NCBI RefSeq assembly: GCF_000745345.1
Contig: NZ_JQNR01000004.1
Coordinates: 1 to 64,000, forward strand
Origin: Actinacidiphila yeochonensis CN732
GTDB taxonomy: Bacteria > Actinomycetota > Actinomycetes > Streptomycetales > Streptomycetaceae
Direction: 5' to 3'
DNA length: 64,000 nucleotides
The stretch's first letter is position 1, and each line of letters opens with the position of its first letter. The notes beneath the pieces are model-generated. The model was not told the origin of the DNA. It did not search any database and saw only the letters and a list, made by a program, of their open reading frames with translations. A program made the position numbers and the translations under genes. Below are positions 1 through 11,494 of the stretch, in pieces.

Positions 1-3760
<3,760 letters not shown>

Positions 3761-3891
3761 ATGTATGCTCGCGTCCACTGTTTGGTTCCCGGGTTGCGAA
3801 AGGTCGCACCGGTGAACTGGTTGTCTTAATTGAAAAGTGTGCTGGTTCGCTTGGAGCCCTGTCGACACCCCTTCCGGGGTGGCCCGATAGT

Positions 3892-4011
3892 GTTTCGGTG
3901 GTCATAGCGAGAGGGAAACGCCCGGTTACATTCCGAACCCGGAAGCTAAGCCTTTCAGCGCCGATGGTACTGCAGGGGGGACCCTGTGGGAGAGTAGGAC
4001 GCCGCCGAACT
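3892..4011 (+). rRNA. rrf: 5S ribosomal RNA
   Basis: This is a roughly 120-base 5S gene starting GTTTCGGTGGTCATAGCG. It has the conserved CCGAACCCGGAAGCTAAGC segment and ends GACGCCGCCGAAC, with its 5' and 3' ends pairing (CGGTGG with CCGCCG). It follows 23S after a 131-base spacer without a tRNA and completes the operon. A strong terminator follows directly. Confidence 0.96.
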
Positions 4012-4019
4012 ATCTTTCT

Positions 4020-4064
4020 GGACCCTTGGTCCCGGCCTGAGTGCTGGGACCAAGGGTCCTTTTT
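4020..4064 (+). terminator. rrn operon terminator
   Basis: The 14-base arms GGACCCTTGGTCCC (4020-4033) and GGGACCAAGGGTCC (4046-4059) are perfectly complementary around a 12-base loop and are followed by TTTTT. This is a textbook intrinsic terminator just after 5S. Confidence 0.95.
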
Positions 4065-4139
4065 CATGTCCAGAAGCGTTCATCCCGCCAGTGCGGGAGA
4101 CTTGAAGTACAGCAGTTCGATCTCACAGGAGTCATGTCG

Positions 4140-6407
4140 ATGTCCCACTCGCCCGAAGACCGGAACGAGCGCGGCGAGGGCCGCCGCGAGGATCGGCGTG
4201 ACGACCGTCCGGCAGGCCAGCGTCGCGACGACCGTGGCGGCTCCGGTTTCCGCCGTGACGACCGCCCCCGCTACGACCGGTCGCGCGATGACCGGCCGGC
4301 CCGCCCCAGCGGAGGCGGCGGTTTCCGCCGTGACGACCGTGGCGGTTCGAGTTTCCGTCGCGATGACCGTCCCCGTGACGACCGGCGTGACGACCGTCCG
4401 CGTGGTCCGCGTCGTGACGACGACCGCCCCGGTGGCGGTTTCCGCCGCGATGACCGTCCCAGCGGTGGCTTCCGTCGCGATGACCGCCCGTCTGGTGGCG
4501 GTTTCCGTCGTGACGACCGTCCGCGCGATGACCGTCCCCGTGACGACCGGCGTGACGACCGTGGCGGTTTCCGTCGCGATGACCGCCCCTCGGGTGGCTT
4601 CCGTCGCGATGACCGTCCGCGTGACGACCGTGGCGGTTTCCGCCGTGACGACCGCCCGTCTGGTGGCGGTTTCCGTCGTGACGACCGCCCGCGTGACGAC
4701 CGTCCCCGTGACGACCGTCGTGACGACCGTCCGCGTGGTCCGCGTCGTGACGACGACCGCCCCGGTGGCGGTTTCCGCCGCGATGACCGCCCCTCGGGTG
4801 GCTTCCGCCGTGACGACCGCCCGCGCGATGACCGTCCCCGTGACGACCGTGGCGGTTCGAGTTTCCGCCGCGATGACCGTCCGCGTGACGACCGCGGTGG
4901 TTTCCGCCGTGACGACCGTCCGTCCGGTGGCTTCCGTCGTGACGACCGTCCGTCCGGCGGTTTCCGTCGCGACGACCGTCCCCGTGACGACCGGCGTGAC
5001 GACCGTGGCGGTTCGAGTTTCCGCCGCGATGACCGTCCGCGTGACGACCGCGGTGGTTTCCGCCGTGACGATCGCCCGTCCGGTGGCGGTTTCCGTCGTG
5101 ACGACCGCCCGCGTGACGACCGTCCCCGTGACGACCGTCCCCGTGGCCCGCGTCGTGACGACGACCGTGGCGGCTTCCAGCGGGACGACCGCTCCCAGGG
5201 TTACAGCCGTGGCCCGCGCCGGGAGAGCGGCGACCGGGAGCGCGGCGGCAGTGCCCGTCGGCCGTCCGTGCAGGGGCGGGGCCGCTTCGAGAGCGGTGGC
5301 CGTGACGAGCGGCGGGACGACCGCGAGCCGATCAGGCGGCTGCCCATCCCCGAAGAGGTCACGGGCATGGAGCTCGACTCGAGCGTGCGGCAGGAGCTGA
5401 AGAGCCTGCCCAAGACCCTCGCCGACGACGTCGCCCGCAACCTGGTGATGGTCGCCCGCCTGCTGGACGAGGACGCCGAGCGGGCGTACGCGTACTCCCG
5501 CGTCGCCCTGCGGCTGGCCGCCCGCGTCCCGGCGGTCCGGGAGGCGGCGGGCTTCGCGTCCTACTCCACCGAGCGGTACGCGGAGGCCCTCGCGGAGTTC
5601 CGCGCGACCCGGCGGATGACCGGCTCGGTCGACCTGTGGCCGGTCATGGCCGACTGCGAGCGCGGGCTCGGCCGTCCCGAGCGGGCGCTGGAGATGGCCG
5701 GTGCCCCCGAGGTGCAGAAGCTCGACAAGGCCGGGCAGGTGGAGATGCGCCTGGTCGCGGCCGGCGCCCGCCAGGACCTCGGCCAGGCCGAGGCCGCGGT
5801 GGTGACCCTGCAGAGCTCCGAGCTGGCGTCGAACGCCGTCCACCCGTGGACGGCGCGGCTGCGCTACGCCTACGCCGACGCGCTGCTGGCCGTCGGCCGG
5901 GAGCACGAGGCCCGCGACTGGTTCGCCAAGGCCCTGGAGGCCGACCACAACGGCAGCACCGACGCCTCGGACCGGCTCGCCCGCCTCGACGGCGTCGACT
6001 TCGTGGACGCCTTCGGCGAGGACGAGGACGAGGACACGGAGGGTGGGGCGGCCGACGGTGCCTCCGAGGCCCCGCACGCTCCGGTCGTCGGCCACTCCGG
6101 CGACGACCGTGACCAGGCCCCCGCGGCCGGCGAGGCCACGGGCCGCAGCGGCGACCTGGAGCACGGAGCGGACGCTGACGAGGCGGACGACGACGCCGAG
6201 GGCGACGACGAGCCGAAGGACGCGGACGCCGCGTCGGACGACGACGAGTCGGCTGAGGCCGACGGCGAGGGCGACGACGGCGCGGACGCGCCTGCGCCCG
6301 CCGGCGCCGACGACGACTTCGACCCGACCGACGAGGAGCCGGACGCGTCCTCCTTCCTCGACTCGCCCTTCCGCGCTCCCGCCCCGAAGGAGCGGAACGG
6401 CGACTGA
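4140..6407 (+). CDS. TPR protein with long Arg/Asp-rich repeat region
   Basis: The protein is about 755 aa in three parts. Residues ~15-385 are a highly charged repeat built from RRDDRP, FRRDDRPSGG and PRDDR units. Residues ~420-625 are an alpha-helical TPR-like domain (repeats around YAYSRVALRLAARVP and YAEALAEFRATRRM). The tail is very acidic (DEDED, DDDES) and ends in PAPKERNGD. Start: ACAGGAG at 4125-4131 sits 8 bases before ATG 4140; ATG 4134 is too close but cannot be excluded. The TPR part and its position upstream of the HAD phosphatase resemble mycobacterial Rv1691. The RDD/RGG-like region suggests an RNA- or polyanion-binding disordered segment, which is inference. Function unknown. 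Confidence 0.85.
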   Translation: MSHSPEDRNERGEGRREDRRDDRPAGQRRDDRGGSGFRRDDRPRYDRSRDDRPARPSGGGGFRRDDRGGSSFRRDDRPRDDRRDDRPRGPRRDDDRPGGGFRRDDRPSGGFRRDDRPSGGGFRRDDRPRDDRPRDDRRDDRGGFRRDDRPSGGFRRDDRPRDDRGGFRRDDRPSGGGFRRDDRPRDDRPRDDRRDDRPRGPRRDDDRPGGGFRRDDRPSGGFRRDDRPRDDRPRDDRGGSSFRRDDRPRDDRGGFRRDDRPSGGFRRDDRPSGGFRRDDRPRDDRRDDRGGSSFRRDDRPRDDRGGFRRDDRPSGGGFRRDDRPRDDRPRDDRPRGPRRDDDRGGFQRDDRSQGYSRGPRRESGDRERGGSARRPSVQGRGRFESGGRDERRDDREPIRRLPIPEEVTGMELDSSVRQELKSLPKTLADDVARNLVMVARLLDEDAERAYAYSRVALRLAARVPAVREAAGFASYSTERYAEALAEFRATRRMTGSVDLWPVMADCERGLGRPERALEMAGAPEVQKLDKAGQVEMRLVAAGARQDLGQAEAAVVTLQSSELASNAVHPWTARLRYAYADALLAVGREHEARDWFAKALEADHNGSTDASDRLARLDGVDFVDAFGEDEDEDTEGGAADGASEAPHAPVVGHSGDDRDQAPAAGEATGRSGDLEHGADADEADDDAEGDDEPKDADAASDDDESAEADGEGDDGADAPAPAGADDDFDPTDEEPDASSFLDSPFRAPAPKERNGD
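4180..5220 (+). repeat. Tandem RRDDRP-coding repeat
   Basis: The segment is made of imperfect repeats of CGTGACGACCGTCC-like units coding for RRDDRP(S)GG(F). Synonymous third-position changes between units are common (CGT/CGC, GAC/GAT) while the protein pattern is kept, so the amino-acid repeat appears to be selected. Lack of stop codons in every frame produces long spurious frames on both strands. Confidence 0.9.
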
Positions 6408-6455
6408 CGCCGCGGCCGGAGCCGCTGACGACGCGGCGCCCGGCAAGGCATGACG

Positions 6456-6491
6456 AAGGGCGGCACCCCGGGACCTCGGGGTGCCGCCCTT
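6456..6491. terminator. Bidirectional hairpin terminator
   Basis: Arms of 15 bases, AAGGGCGGCACCCCG (6456-6470) and its exact complement (6477-6491), surround a 6-base loop. It lies between the convergent TPR and DUF1015 genes, with TTTC on the right side, and could stop transcription from both. Confidence 0.8.
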
Positions 6492-6574
6492 TCGGCTGTC
6501 ACCGCGGCGGCGTCCTCCCGGCCGGCGGCATCGCGGGCCGGAGCCCCCGCACGCCGCCGGCCGACGGATCGCGG

Positions 6575-7975
6575 TCAGGCCGGGCCGAGGGTCCGCATCA
6601 CCAGCCCGGTAGCCGGCTTCGGCCCGAACGAGGTCGACTTGCGCGGCATCATCACTCCCTGCCGGGCCAGGTCGAGGACGACGGACTCGCGTACCGGGTG
6701 CATGAGGACAGCGGTGCCGCCGAACTGTCCGGCGAGGTCGACGGCGGCCTGGGCGTCGTGGATGTACCGGATGTGCTCGGGCAGGTCGGGCACCCGCCAG
6801 ACCCGGTCCAGCAGCACGCCGTGCAGCACCGTCGCGTCCAGCCGGCGCCACGCCTCCGGCCGGTCGGCCGGGAGCCAGCCGCGCAGCCGCTCCGGGTCGG
6901 GGCGGTCCAGCAGGTGGAAGCCCGCGGCGCCGGCCAGTACGAACGCGTTGCCCCTGCCTGCTGCCAGGGCTGTGCTGTCATCCGCGCCATCCGCGCCATC
7001 CGCGCCATCCGCGCCATCCGCGCCGGTGGCGCCCAGGCGGCCCGGGCCGTCGCGGCCGTCCCGGGTGTCGCCCTGCCGTCCGCCGGCGGCGTCCGCCAGC
7101 GCGTCGAGCGCCTCGGCGAGGCCGCACCGGCCGAGCGCCCGTACCCGGAAGATCCCGCCCGCCGCGGCCAGCGCCTCGCCGGGCGGCAGGGCGGGCAGCA
7201 CCCGGTGGATCGCGCGGACCTCCAGCGGGTAGCGGGCGGTGTCCACCAGCAGCACCAGGCCGAAGTCCCAGGGCGTGCCGGGCGGATGCTCGTCCTGGAG
7301 GAGCCGGTAGGTGGCCCAGCGGTGGTGGCCGTCGGCGATCAGGGCCTGCCGCCGGGCGAGTTCGGTGTCCACCGCGGCGAGGTCGGCCGGTTCGGTGACC
7401 GCCCACAGCCGGTGCCGTACGCCGTCGCCGGTGGTGGTGGCCAGCAGCGGCGTGCCGGCGGCGGCGTGTTCGACGACGCGGGCGGTGGCCGGGCCGTCGC
7501 GGTAGGCCAGGAGCAGCGGTTCGAGGTTGGCGACGGTGGCGCGCATCAGGGCGGCGCGGTCGGCCACCGGACCGGGCATGACGTCCTCGTGCGGGAGTAC
7601 GGCGCCCTCTTGCGGGCTGCTCAGCCGCAGCGCGCCGATGACGCCGCGCTGGACCCGGGCCGCGTCGCGTTGCTCGTACACGTAGAGCGCGGGGCGCGGG
7701 TCGAGGGCGAGGACGCCGTCGGCCAGCCAGTCGGCCAGGGTGCGGGCGGCCGCGCGGTGGCGGTCGTCCGGGGTGGCGGCCTCCGGGAGGATGAGCCGGA
7801 CGACGTTGTGCGGGTCGGCGGTCTCCAGGAGGCGCCGGCCGTCGGGGCGGACCACGACGTCGTACGGGGGCGAGGTGACCGCGGCGAGCCCGCCGACCCG
7901 TTCCCGTACGTAGCGCAGCCCGCGGAACGGCGCCAGGTAGGGATGCCGCGAGCGGTCCTGCTCGGAGTCGGTCAC
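6575..7975 (-). CDS. DUF1015 family protein
   Basis: The 466-aa protein starts at GTG 7975 and matches the DUF1015 family: an N-terminal PFRGLRYV segment, then SPPYDVV, VRLILPE, the YVYEQRD strand, a central DGHHRWATY motif (about residues 215-225) and a C-terminal IHDAQAAVDL segment. The GHHR histidines suggest a metal or phosphate site, but the biochemical role of the family is unsettled. Residues ~319-335 are a Gly-Ala-Asp tandem repeat from a 9-base DNA repeat. It is convergent with the TPR gene and back-to-back with the HAD gene. No clear ribosome binding site precedes the GTG. Confidence 0.9.
   Translation of the reverse strand: MTDSEQDRSRHPYLAPFRGLRYVRERVGGLAAVTSPPYDVVVRPDGRRLLETADPHNVVRLILPEAATPDDRHRAAARTLADWLADGVLALDPRPALYVYEQRDAARVQRGVIGALRLSSPQEGAVLPHEDVMPGPVADRAALMRATVANLEPLLLAYRDGPATARVVEHAAAGTPLLATTTGDGVRHRLWAVTEPADLAAVDTELARRQALIADGHHRWATYRLLQDEHPPGTPWDFGLVLLVDTARYPLEVRAIHRVLPALPPGEALAAAGGIFRVRALGRCGLAEALDALADAAGGRQGDTRDGRDGPGRLGATGADGADGADGADGADDSTALAAGRGNAFVLAGAAGFHLLDRPDPERLRGWLPADRPEAWRRLDATVLHGVLLDRVWRVPDLPEHIRYIHDAQAAVDLAGQFGGTAVLMHPVRESVVLDLARQGVMMPRKSTSFGPKPATGLVMRTLGPA
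6981..7024. repeat. 9-base tandem repeat TCCGCGCCA
   Basis: TCCGCGCCA is repeated four times exactly, with a fifth copy of eight bases. It lies inside the DUF1015 gene and codes for GADGADGADGAD on the minus strand. It is a likely site of slippage-driven length change in multiples of three residues. Confidence 0.9.
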
Positions 7976-8244
7976 CAGCGCATGCTAAAGCCCTCCGGGC
8001 GGGTAAGGGGGATCATCGAAGGGAGTCAAAGGGCATCGAAGGGGGCTCGAAGGGGCTCGAAGGGCATCGGATCGCGGGACCGCGTCCGTGCGCGCCCGCG
8101 CCGGGCACGTGGGGGAGGCGGCTGTGTCCCCTTCGTACCTTCGTCGTACCTTCGTACGAGTAGGCGGTGGAGTCGGGCCGTCGTGCTCCGCGCGCACAGC
8201 CCCGACCTCAGGCACCACCGCCCCGACAGCAGGAGAGCGAACCC

Positions 8245-9264
8245 ATGACGGACCGCACCACCCCCAGCGGCAGCGCCAAGCCGCTGGCCGACGCCTACGA
8301 CACCGCCATGCTCGACCTCGACGGGGTGGTGTACGTCGGCGGTGAGGCGGTCGGCCACGCGGTGGAGTCGCTGGAGCACGCGCGGGAGCGCGGGATGCAC
8401 CTGGCGTACGTCACCAACAACGCCGCCCGCACCCCGCAGACGGTGGCCGAGCACCTGACCCGGTTGGGGGTGCCGGCCGAGGCGGCGGACGTGGTCACCT
8501 CGGCGCAGGCTGTGGCCCGGCTGATCGCCGAGGCGGTGCCGGCCGGCTCGAAGGTGCTCGCAGTGGGCGGGCAGGGGCTGGTGGAGGCGCTGCGGGAGCG
8601 CGGTCTGGTGCCCGTGGACTCCGCCGACGACGACCCGGCCGCCGCGGTCCAGGGTTACGGCCCGGACCTGCGCTGGTCGCAGCTGGCGGAGATGGCGTAC
8701 GCGGTCAACCGGGGGGTGCCGTGGTTCGCCTCCAACACCGATCTGACGATCCCGGGTGCCCGGGGCATCGCGCCGGGCAACGGTGCGGCGGTGGAGGCGG
8801 TCCGGTTCGCCACCCACGGCACTCCCACCGTGGCGGGCAAGCCGCAGCCGCCGATGCACCGCGAGACGGTGCTGCGGACCGGGGCCGAGCGCCCCCTGGT
8901 GGTGGGGGACCGCCTGGACACCGACATCGAGGGGGCCTACGCCGGTGGCGTGGACGCGCTGCTGGTGCTCACCGGCGTGACCACCCCGGCCGGGCTGCTG
9001 GCCGCCGAGCCGCACCACCGGCCCGCCTTCGTGGGGCGGGACCTGCGCGACCTGCTGGTGGCCCACCCGGAGGTCGACGCGGTGGACGGGGGCTTCCGCT
9101 GCGGCGGCTGGACGGCGCGGGTGGCGGGCGCAGCGCTCACCGCGGAGGGTGCGGGGGACGCCCTGGACGGGCTGCGGGCGCTGTGCGCGGCGGCCTGGAC
9201 CCACGCGGGCGGCGGGGCCTGCGACCTGGACGCTGCCGAGGCGCTGCGCACGGTGGGCCTGTAG
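8245..9264 (+). CDS. HAD-IIA family phosphatase (NagD-like)
   Basis: The 339-aa protein is a haloacid dehalogenase superfamily hydrolase. The catalytic motif DLDGVVY is near residues 24-30, motif II is YVTNNA, a substrate-loop segment contains ASNTDLTIP, the lysine motif is GKPQPPMH, and motif IV is VVGDRLDTDIEGA. Order and cap type fit HAD-IIA (NagD/phosphoglycolate or p-nitrophenyl phosphatase-like). ATG 8245 has AGGAG nine bases upstream, so upstream in-frame GTGs were rejected. It matches the place of the Rv1692 phosphatase in mycobacteria. Substrate unknown. Confidence 0.92.
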   Translation: MTDRTTPSGSAKPLADAYDTAMLDLDGVVYVGGEAVGHAVESLEHARERGMHLAYVTNNAARTPQTVAEHLTRLGVPAEAADVVTSAQAVARLIAEAVPAGSKVLAVGGQGLVEALRERGLVPVDSADDDPAAAVQGYGPDLRWSQLAEMAYAVNRGVPWFASNTDLTIPGARGIAPGNGAAVEAVRFATHGTPTVAGKPQPPMHRETVLRTGAERPLVVGDRLDTDIEGAYAGGVDALLVLTGVTTPAGLLAAEPHHRPAFVGRDLRDLLVAHPEVDAVDGGFRCGGWTARVAGAALTAEGAGDALDGLRALCAAAWTHAGGGACDLDAAEALRTVGL

Positions 9265-9332
9265 CCGCAGGCCCGTCAGCCGCGGCTGGACGAGGGGTGG
9301 CCCGCCGCTACAGGTCGGGAGCCGTCCCGGTA

Positions 9333-9384
9333 CCGCCGAGGCGGCGGGCGGGGGTGCGGATGCCCCCGCCCGCCGCCTCGGCGG
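9333..9384. terminator. 22-bp perfect hairpin terminator
   Basis: CCGCCGAGGCGGCGGGCGGG starts a 22-base left arm (9333-9354). It pairs exactly with 9363-9384 around an 8-base loop. It lies between the convergent HAD and siderophore-reductase genes. There is no T-run, as is common for Streptomyces terminators. Confidence 0.8.
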
Positions 9385-9398
9385 TCAGTGCCGCGAGG

Positions 9399-9440
9399 GC
9401 CCGTGCCAGGGCGGCGAGCGGGGCACACCGTGCCGGGAGA
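9399..9440 (-). repeat. Dispersed intergenic repeat, short copy C
   Basis: Read on the minus strand, this carries the same CCCCGCTCGCCGCCCTGGCA core and flanks as the longer copies at 58599-58800 and 61906-62056. About 42 bases align. It lies in an intergenic space just past a terminator. No transposase or tRNA is nearby. Confidence 0.7.
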
Positions 9441-9465
9441 GGTACGAGCGCGGCGCGGCGCGGCC

Positions 9466-10374
9466 TCAGCTCCCGGCCGCGGCTGCCGCCGCCTCGTCCA
9501 GCAGCTGGTCCTCGGTGCGGCCGAGCCGCCAGTACCCGCTGAACGTGATGGCACCGCGTGGCATCCCGCGCTCGCCGGTGAGGTGACGGCGCTGGGCCCG
9601 GACGCACGCGGCCTCGCCGGCCAGCCAGGCGTAGGGGGTGCCGGCCGGGAACGGGGTGGCGGCCAGGGCGGCGAGGACGCCGGCGGTGCGGTCGGGGGCG
9701 GCCGGGTCGCGCACCAGCCAGGTGACCTCGGCGTCGGCGGTGGTCGGCAGCGGCAGCCGGTCCTCCGGGTGGGCGACCTCGATCAGCGCCTTGACGCGGG
9801 TGCCGGCCGGCAGTCCGGCGAGGATGGAGGCGAGCGCCGGAAGGGCCGTCTCGTCACCGGTGAGCAGCATCCAGTCGGTGCCGGCGGGCGGCCGGAAGTC
9901 CACGCCGCCGTTGTCGGTCGCCACCGGGGCCAGCACGGAGACGCGGTCGCCGGGCCGGGCCGCCTGGGCCCAGCGGGAGGCCGGGCCGAGGTCGCCGTGG
10001 AGGGCGAAGTCGACGTCGAGCTCCGCCTCGTCGGGACGGGCGCCGCTGACGGTGTAGGTGCGCATGACGCCCCGCACCCGCGGGTCCATGGCGCGCCAGC
10101 GCGCGTACCACTGGTCGTCCGTCGTCTCGGGCAGGACCGGCACCGTCTGGCCGGGGCGCGGCAGGAAGAGCTTGAAGCGCTGGTCGCCGCCGCCGCTGAC
10201 CAGGCCGGACAGCTCCGGGCAGTGGAGGACGACGCGGACCAGGCTCGGCGACAGCCGCCGCACCCGCACGACCCGCGGGTGGAAGAAGGCGTACGGCGAG
10301 GCGGGCGGTTCGGACGCCTCAGGCGGCTCGGTGTCCGCCGGGGCGGACCGCCGCTCGGTCGCTCGGGTCGGCAC
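9466..10374 (-). CDS. Siderophore-interacting protein (FAD/NADPH ferric reductase)
   Basis: The 302-aa protein starts at GTG 10374. It belongs to the SIP/ViuB family that reduces ferric-siderophore to release iron in the cytoplasm. Visible features are an FAD-binding beta-barrel start (VVRVRRLSPSLVRV), the FKLFLPRPGQ strand, MRTYTVSG (the RxYT-type FAD motif), a GPASRWAQAARPGD turn, and the NAD(P)H-binding half with TDWMLLTGDETALPA. The C-terminus GYWRLGRTEDQL is typical of the family. It follows the substrate-binding lipoprotein gene by 4 bases, so the two are one operon under the iron box at 11471-11489. Confidence 0.92.
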   Translation of the reverse strand: MPTRATERRSAPADTEPPEASEPPASPYAFFHPRVVRVRRLSPSLVRVVLHCPELSGLVSGGGDQRFKLFLPRPGQTVPVLPETTDDQWYARWRAMDPRVRGVMRTYTVSGARPDEAELDVDFALHGDLGPASRWAQAARPGDRVSVLAPVATDNGGVDFRPPAGTDWMLLTGDETALPALASILAGLPAGTRVKALIEVAHPEDRLPLPTTADAEVTWLVRDPAAPDRTAGVLAALAATPFPAGTPYAWLAGEAACVRAQRRHLTGERGMPRGAITFSGYWRLGRTEDQLLDEAAAAAAGS

Positions 10375-10378
10375 GGTG

Positions 10379-11437
10379 TCAGCTCACCTTCTTCGCACTG
10401 GTGATGGCCTTGGTGAGGGCCTCGATGTTCTCGGCGCACCTGGCGTACGAGAAGATCGGCTCGCTCGGCCAGCCGAGCACCTGGCCGGCCTTCACCGCGG
10501 GCAGCTGGTTCCAGGTCGGCTTGCCGGTCAGGTCCTTGGGCTGGAGCGTGGCGGTGCGGTTGTCGAGCATCAGCACGTCGGCCTTGTACTTGTCGGCGTT
10601 CTCCCAGCTCAGGGTCTCGAAGAAGCCGCCCTCGACCTTGTTGGGGATGATGAACCGCACGCCGAGGCTCTTGTAGTACGTCAGGTCCGCCGCCGAGGAC
10701 GGGGTGGAGACGTAGAAGGAGTCGGCGCTGCCGGAGCAGGCCATCACGGTGATGTCGCCGTGTGCCCTGGTCGCCGAGCGCAGCGCCGCCGACGCGTCGT
10801 CGAACCGCTTCTTCTGGGCGGCGTTGGCGGCGGAGGACATGTCCGCGCCCAGGGCGGTGGCGAGTTCGGCGTAGCGGGTGAGCGGGGTGGTCAGCGGGCC
10901 GCCTGCCACGTCGACGCCGATGCTGGGCGCCAGCGCGAGGATCTGCTTGGAGCTCTGGTCGGGCACGTACCACAGGGTGGGCTGCTCGTAGATGTGGCTG
11001 ATCAGCAGCTGGGGGGAGAGGGAGGCGTACTTCTCGACGTTGAACTCGCCCCAGGTGTTGCCCAGCACCGTCACCTTGCTGACGTCGATGCCGCCGGCCT
11101 GCGGGTCGGCGGTGCCGTTCTTGAGGGTGGTGGGGCCGAAGACGCCGGTGCACTCGACGCCGTAGTCGTGCAGGGCCGCCGCGACCCCGACGTAGGCGAC
11201 GACGCGGGTCGGGATAGCGTCAAGGGTGACGGTCTTCTTGCGGTCGTCGGTGAAACGGAACGGTCCGGACGCCTTACCGGACGCCGTCGCCTTCGCTTTC
11301 GCTTTCGCCGAGCCCGAACCGGAGTCGGACGAGCCGCCGCACGCGGCCAGGAGGGCGCCGAGGCCCACGGTGCCGCCTGCGGCGAGGAGGCCGCGGCGGG
11401 ACATTCCGGGCGTACGGGTAAAGCGGGGCGTGGGCAT
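10379..11437 (-). CDS. Iron-siderophore ABC transporter substrate-binding lipoprotein
   Basis: The protein is about 352 aa (ATG 11437; TTG 11446 is an alternative). The signal region has a twin-arginine-like SRRGLLAAGG followed by the lipobox LLAAC, so it is probably a Tat- or Sec-exported lipoprotein. The mature part has the periplasmic-binding fold with VVAYVGVAAALHDYGVECTG, GIDVSKVTVLGNTWGEFN and the C-terminal ENIEALTKAI helix. It would bind ferric-siderophore outside the cell and hand it to the FecCD permeases encoded divergently. The iron box in the 57-base divergent gap indicates DmdR1/IdeR-type iron repression. Confidence 0.92.
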   Translation of the reverse strand: MPTPRFTRTPGMSRRGLLAAGGTVGLGALLAACGGSSDSGSGSAKAKAKATASGKASGPFRFTDDRKKTVTLDAIPTRVVAYVGVAAALHDYGVECTGVFGPTTLKNGTADPQAGGIDVSKVTVLGNTWGEFNVEKYASLSPQLLISHIYEQPTLWYVPDQSSKQILALAPSIGVDVAGGPLTTPLTRYAELATALGADMSSAANAAQKKRFDDASAALRSATRAHGDITVMACSGSADSFYVSTPSSAADLTYYKSLGVRFIIPNKVEGGFFETLSWENADKYKADVLMLDNRTATLQPKDLTGKPTWNQLPAVKAGQVLGWPSEPIFSYARCAENIEALTKAITSAKKVS

Positions 11438-11470
11438 GACGGGCAACCGATCTCGTCGAGGTGACCTTGT

Positions 11471-11489
11471 GAAGGGTAGGCTAACCTAA
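11471..11489. promoter_or_regulatory. DmdR/IdeR-type iron box
   Basis: GAAGGGTAGGCTAACCTAA matches the actinomycete iron-box consensus TTAGGTTAGGCTAACCTAA at 16 of 19 positions, with the right half perfect. It sits in the divergent gap between the lipoprotein and permease genes. It ends only 5 bases before the permease GTG, so it must overlap that gene's transcription start. Binding by a DtxR-family iron repressor is inferred from the match. Confidence 0.9.
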
Positions 11490-11494
11490 GTTCC

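Noticed and set aside
4180..5220. CRISPR-like repeat pattern
   Set aside because: Units are coding, vary in synonymous positions, have no unique spacers of constant length and no cas genes nearby.
3898..5400. 500-codon plus-strand frame overlapping 5S rRNA and the repeat
   Set aside because: It begins inside the 5S gene and reads the repeat out of frame as VTTVRVV-type sequence. It is a shadow of the real gene at 4140.
4080..6851. Open frame of over 900 codons on the minus strand across the TPR gene
   Set aside because: It exists because the RRDDRP-coding repeat and GC-rich codons leave no stops in the antisense frame. Its product is a monotonous Val/Thr/Ala or Arg/Gly sequence, and the plus-strand frame has a ribosome binding site and TPR domain.
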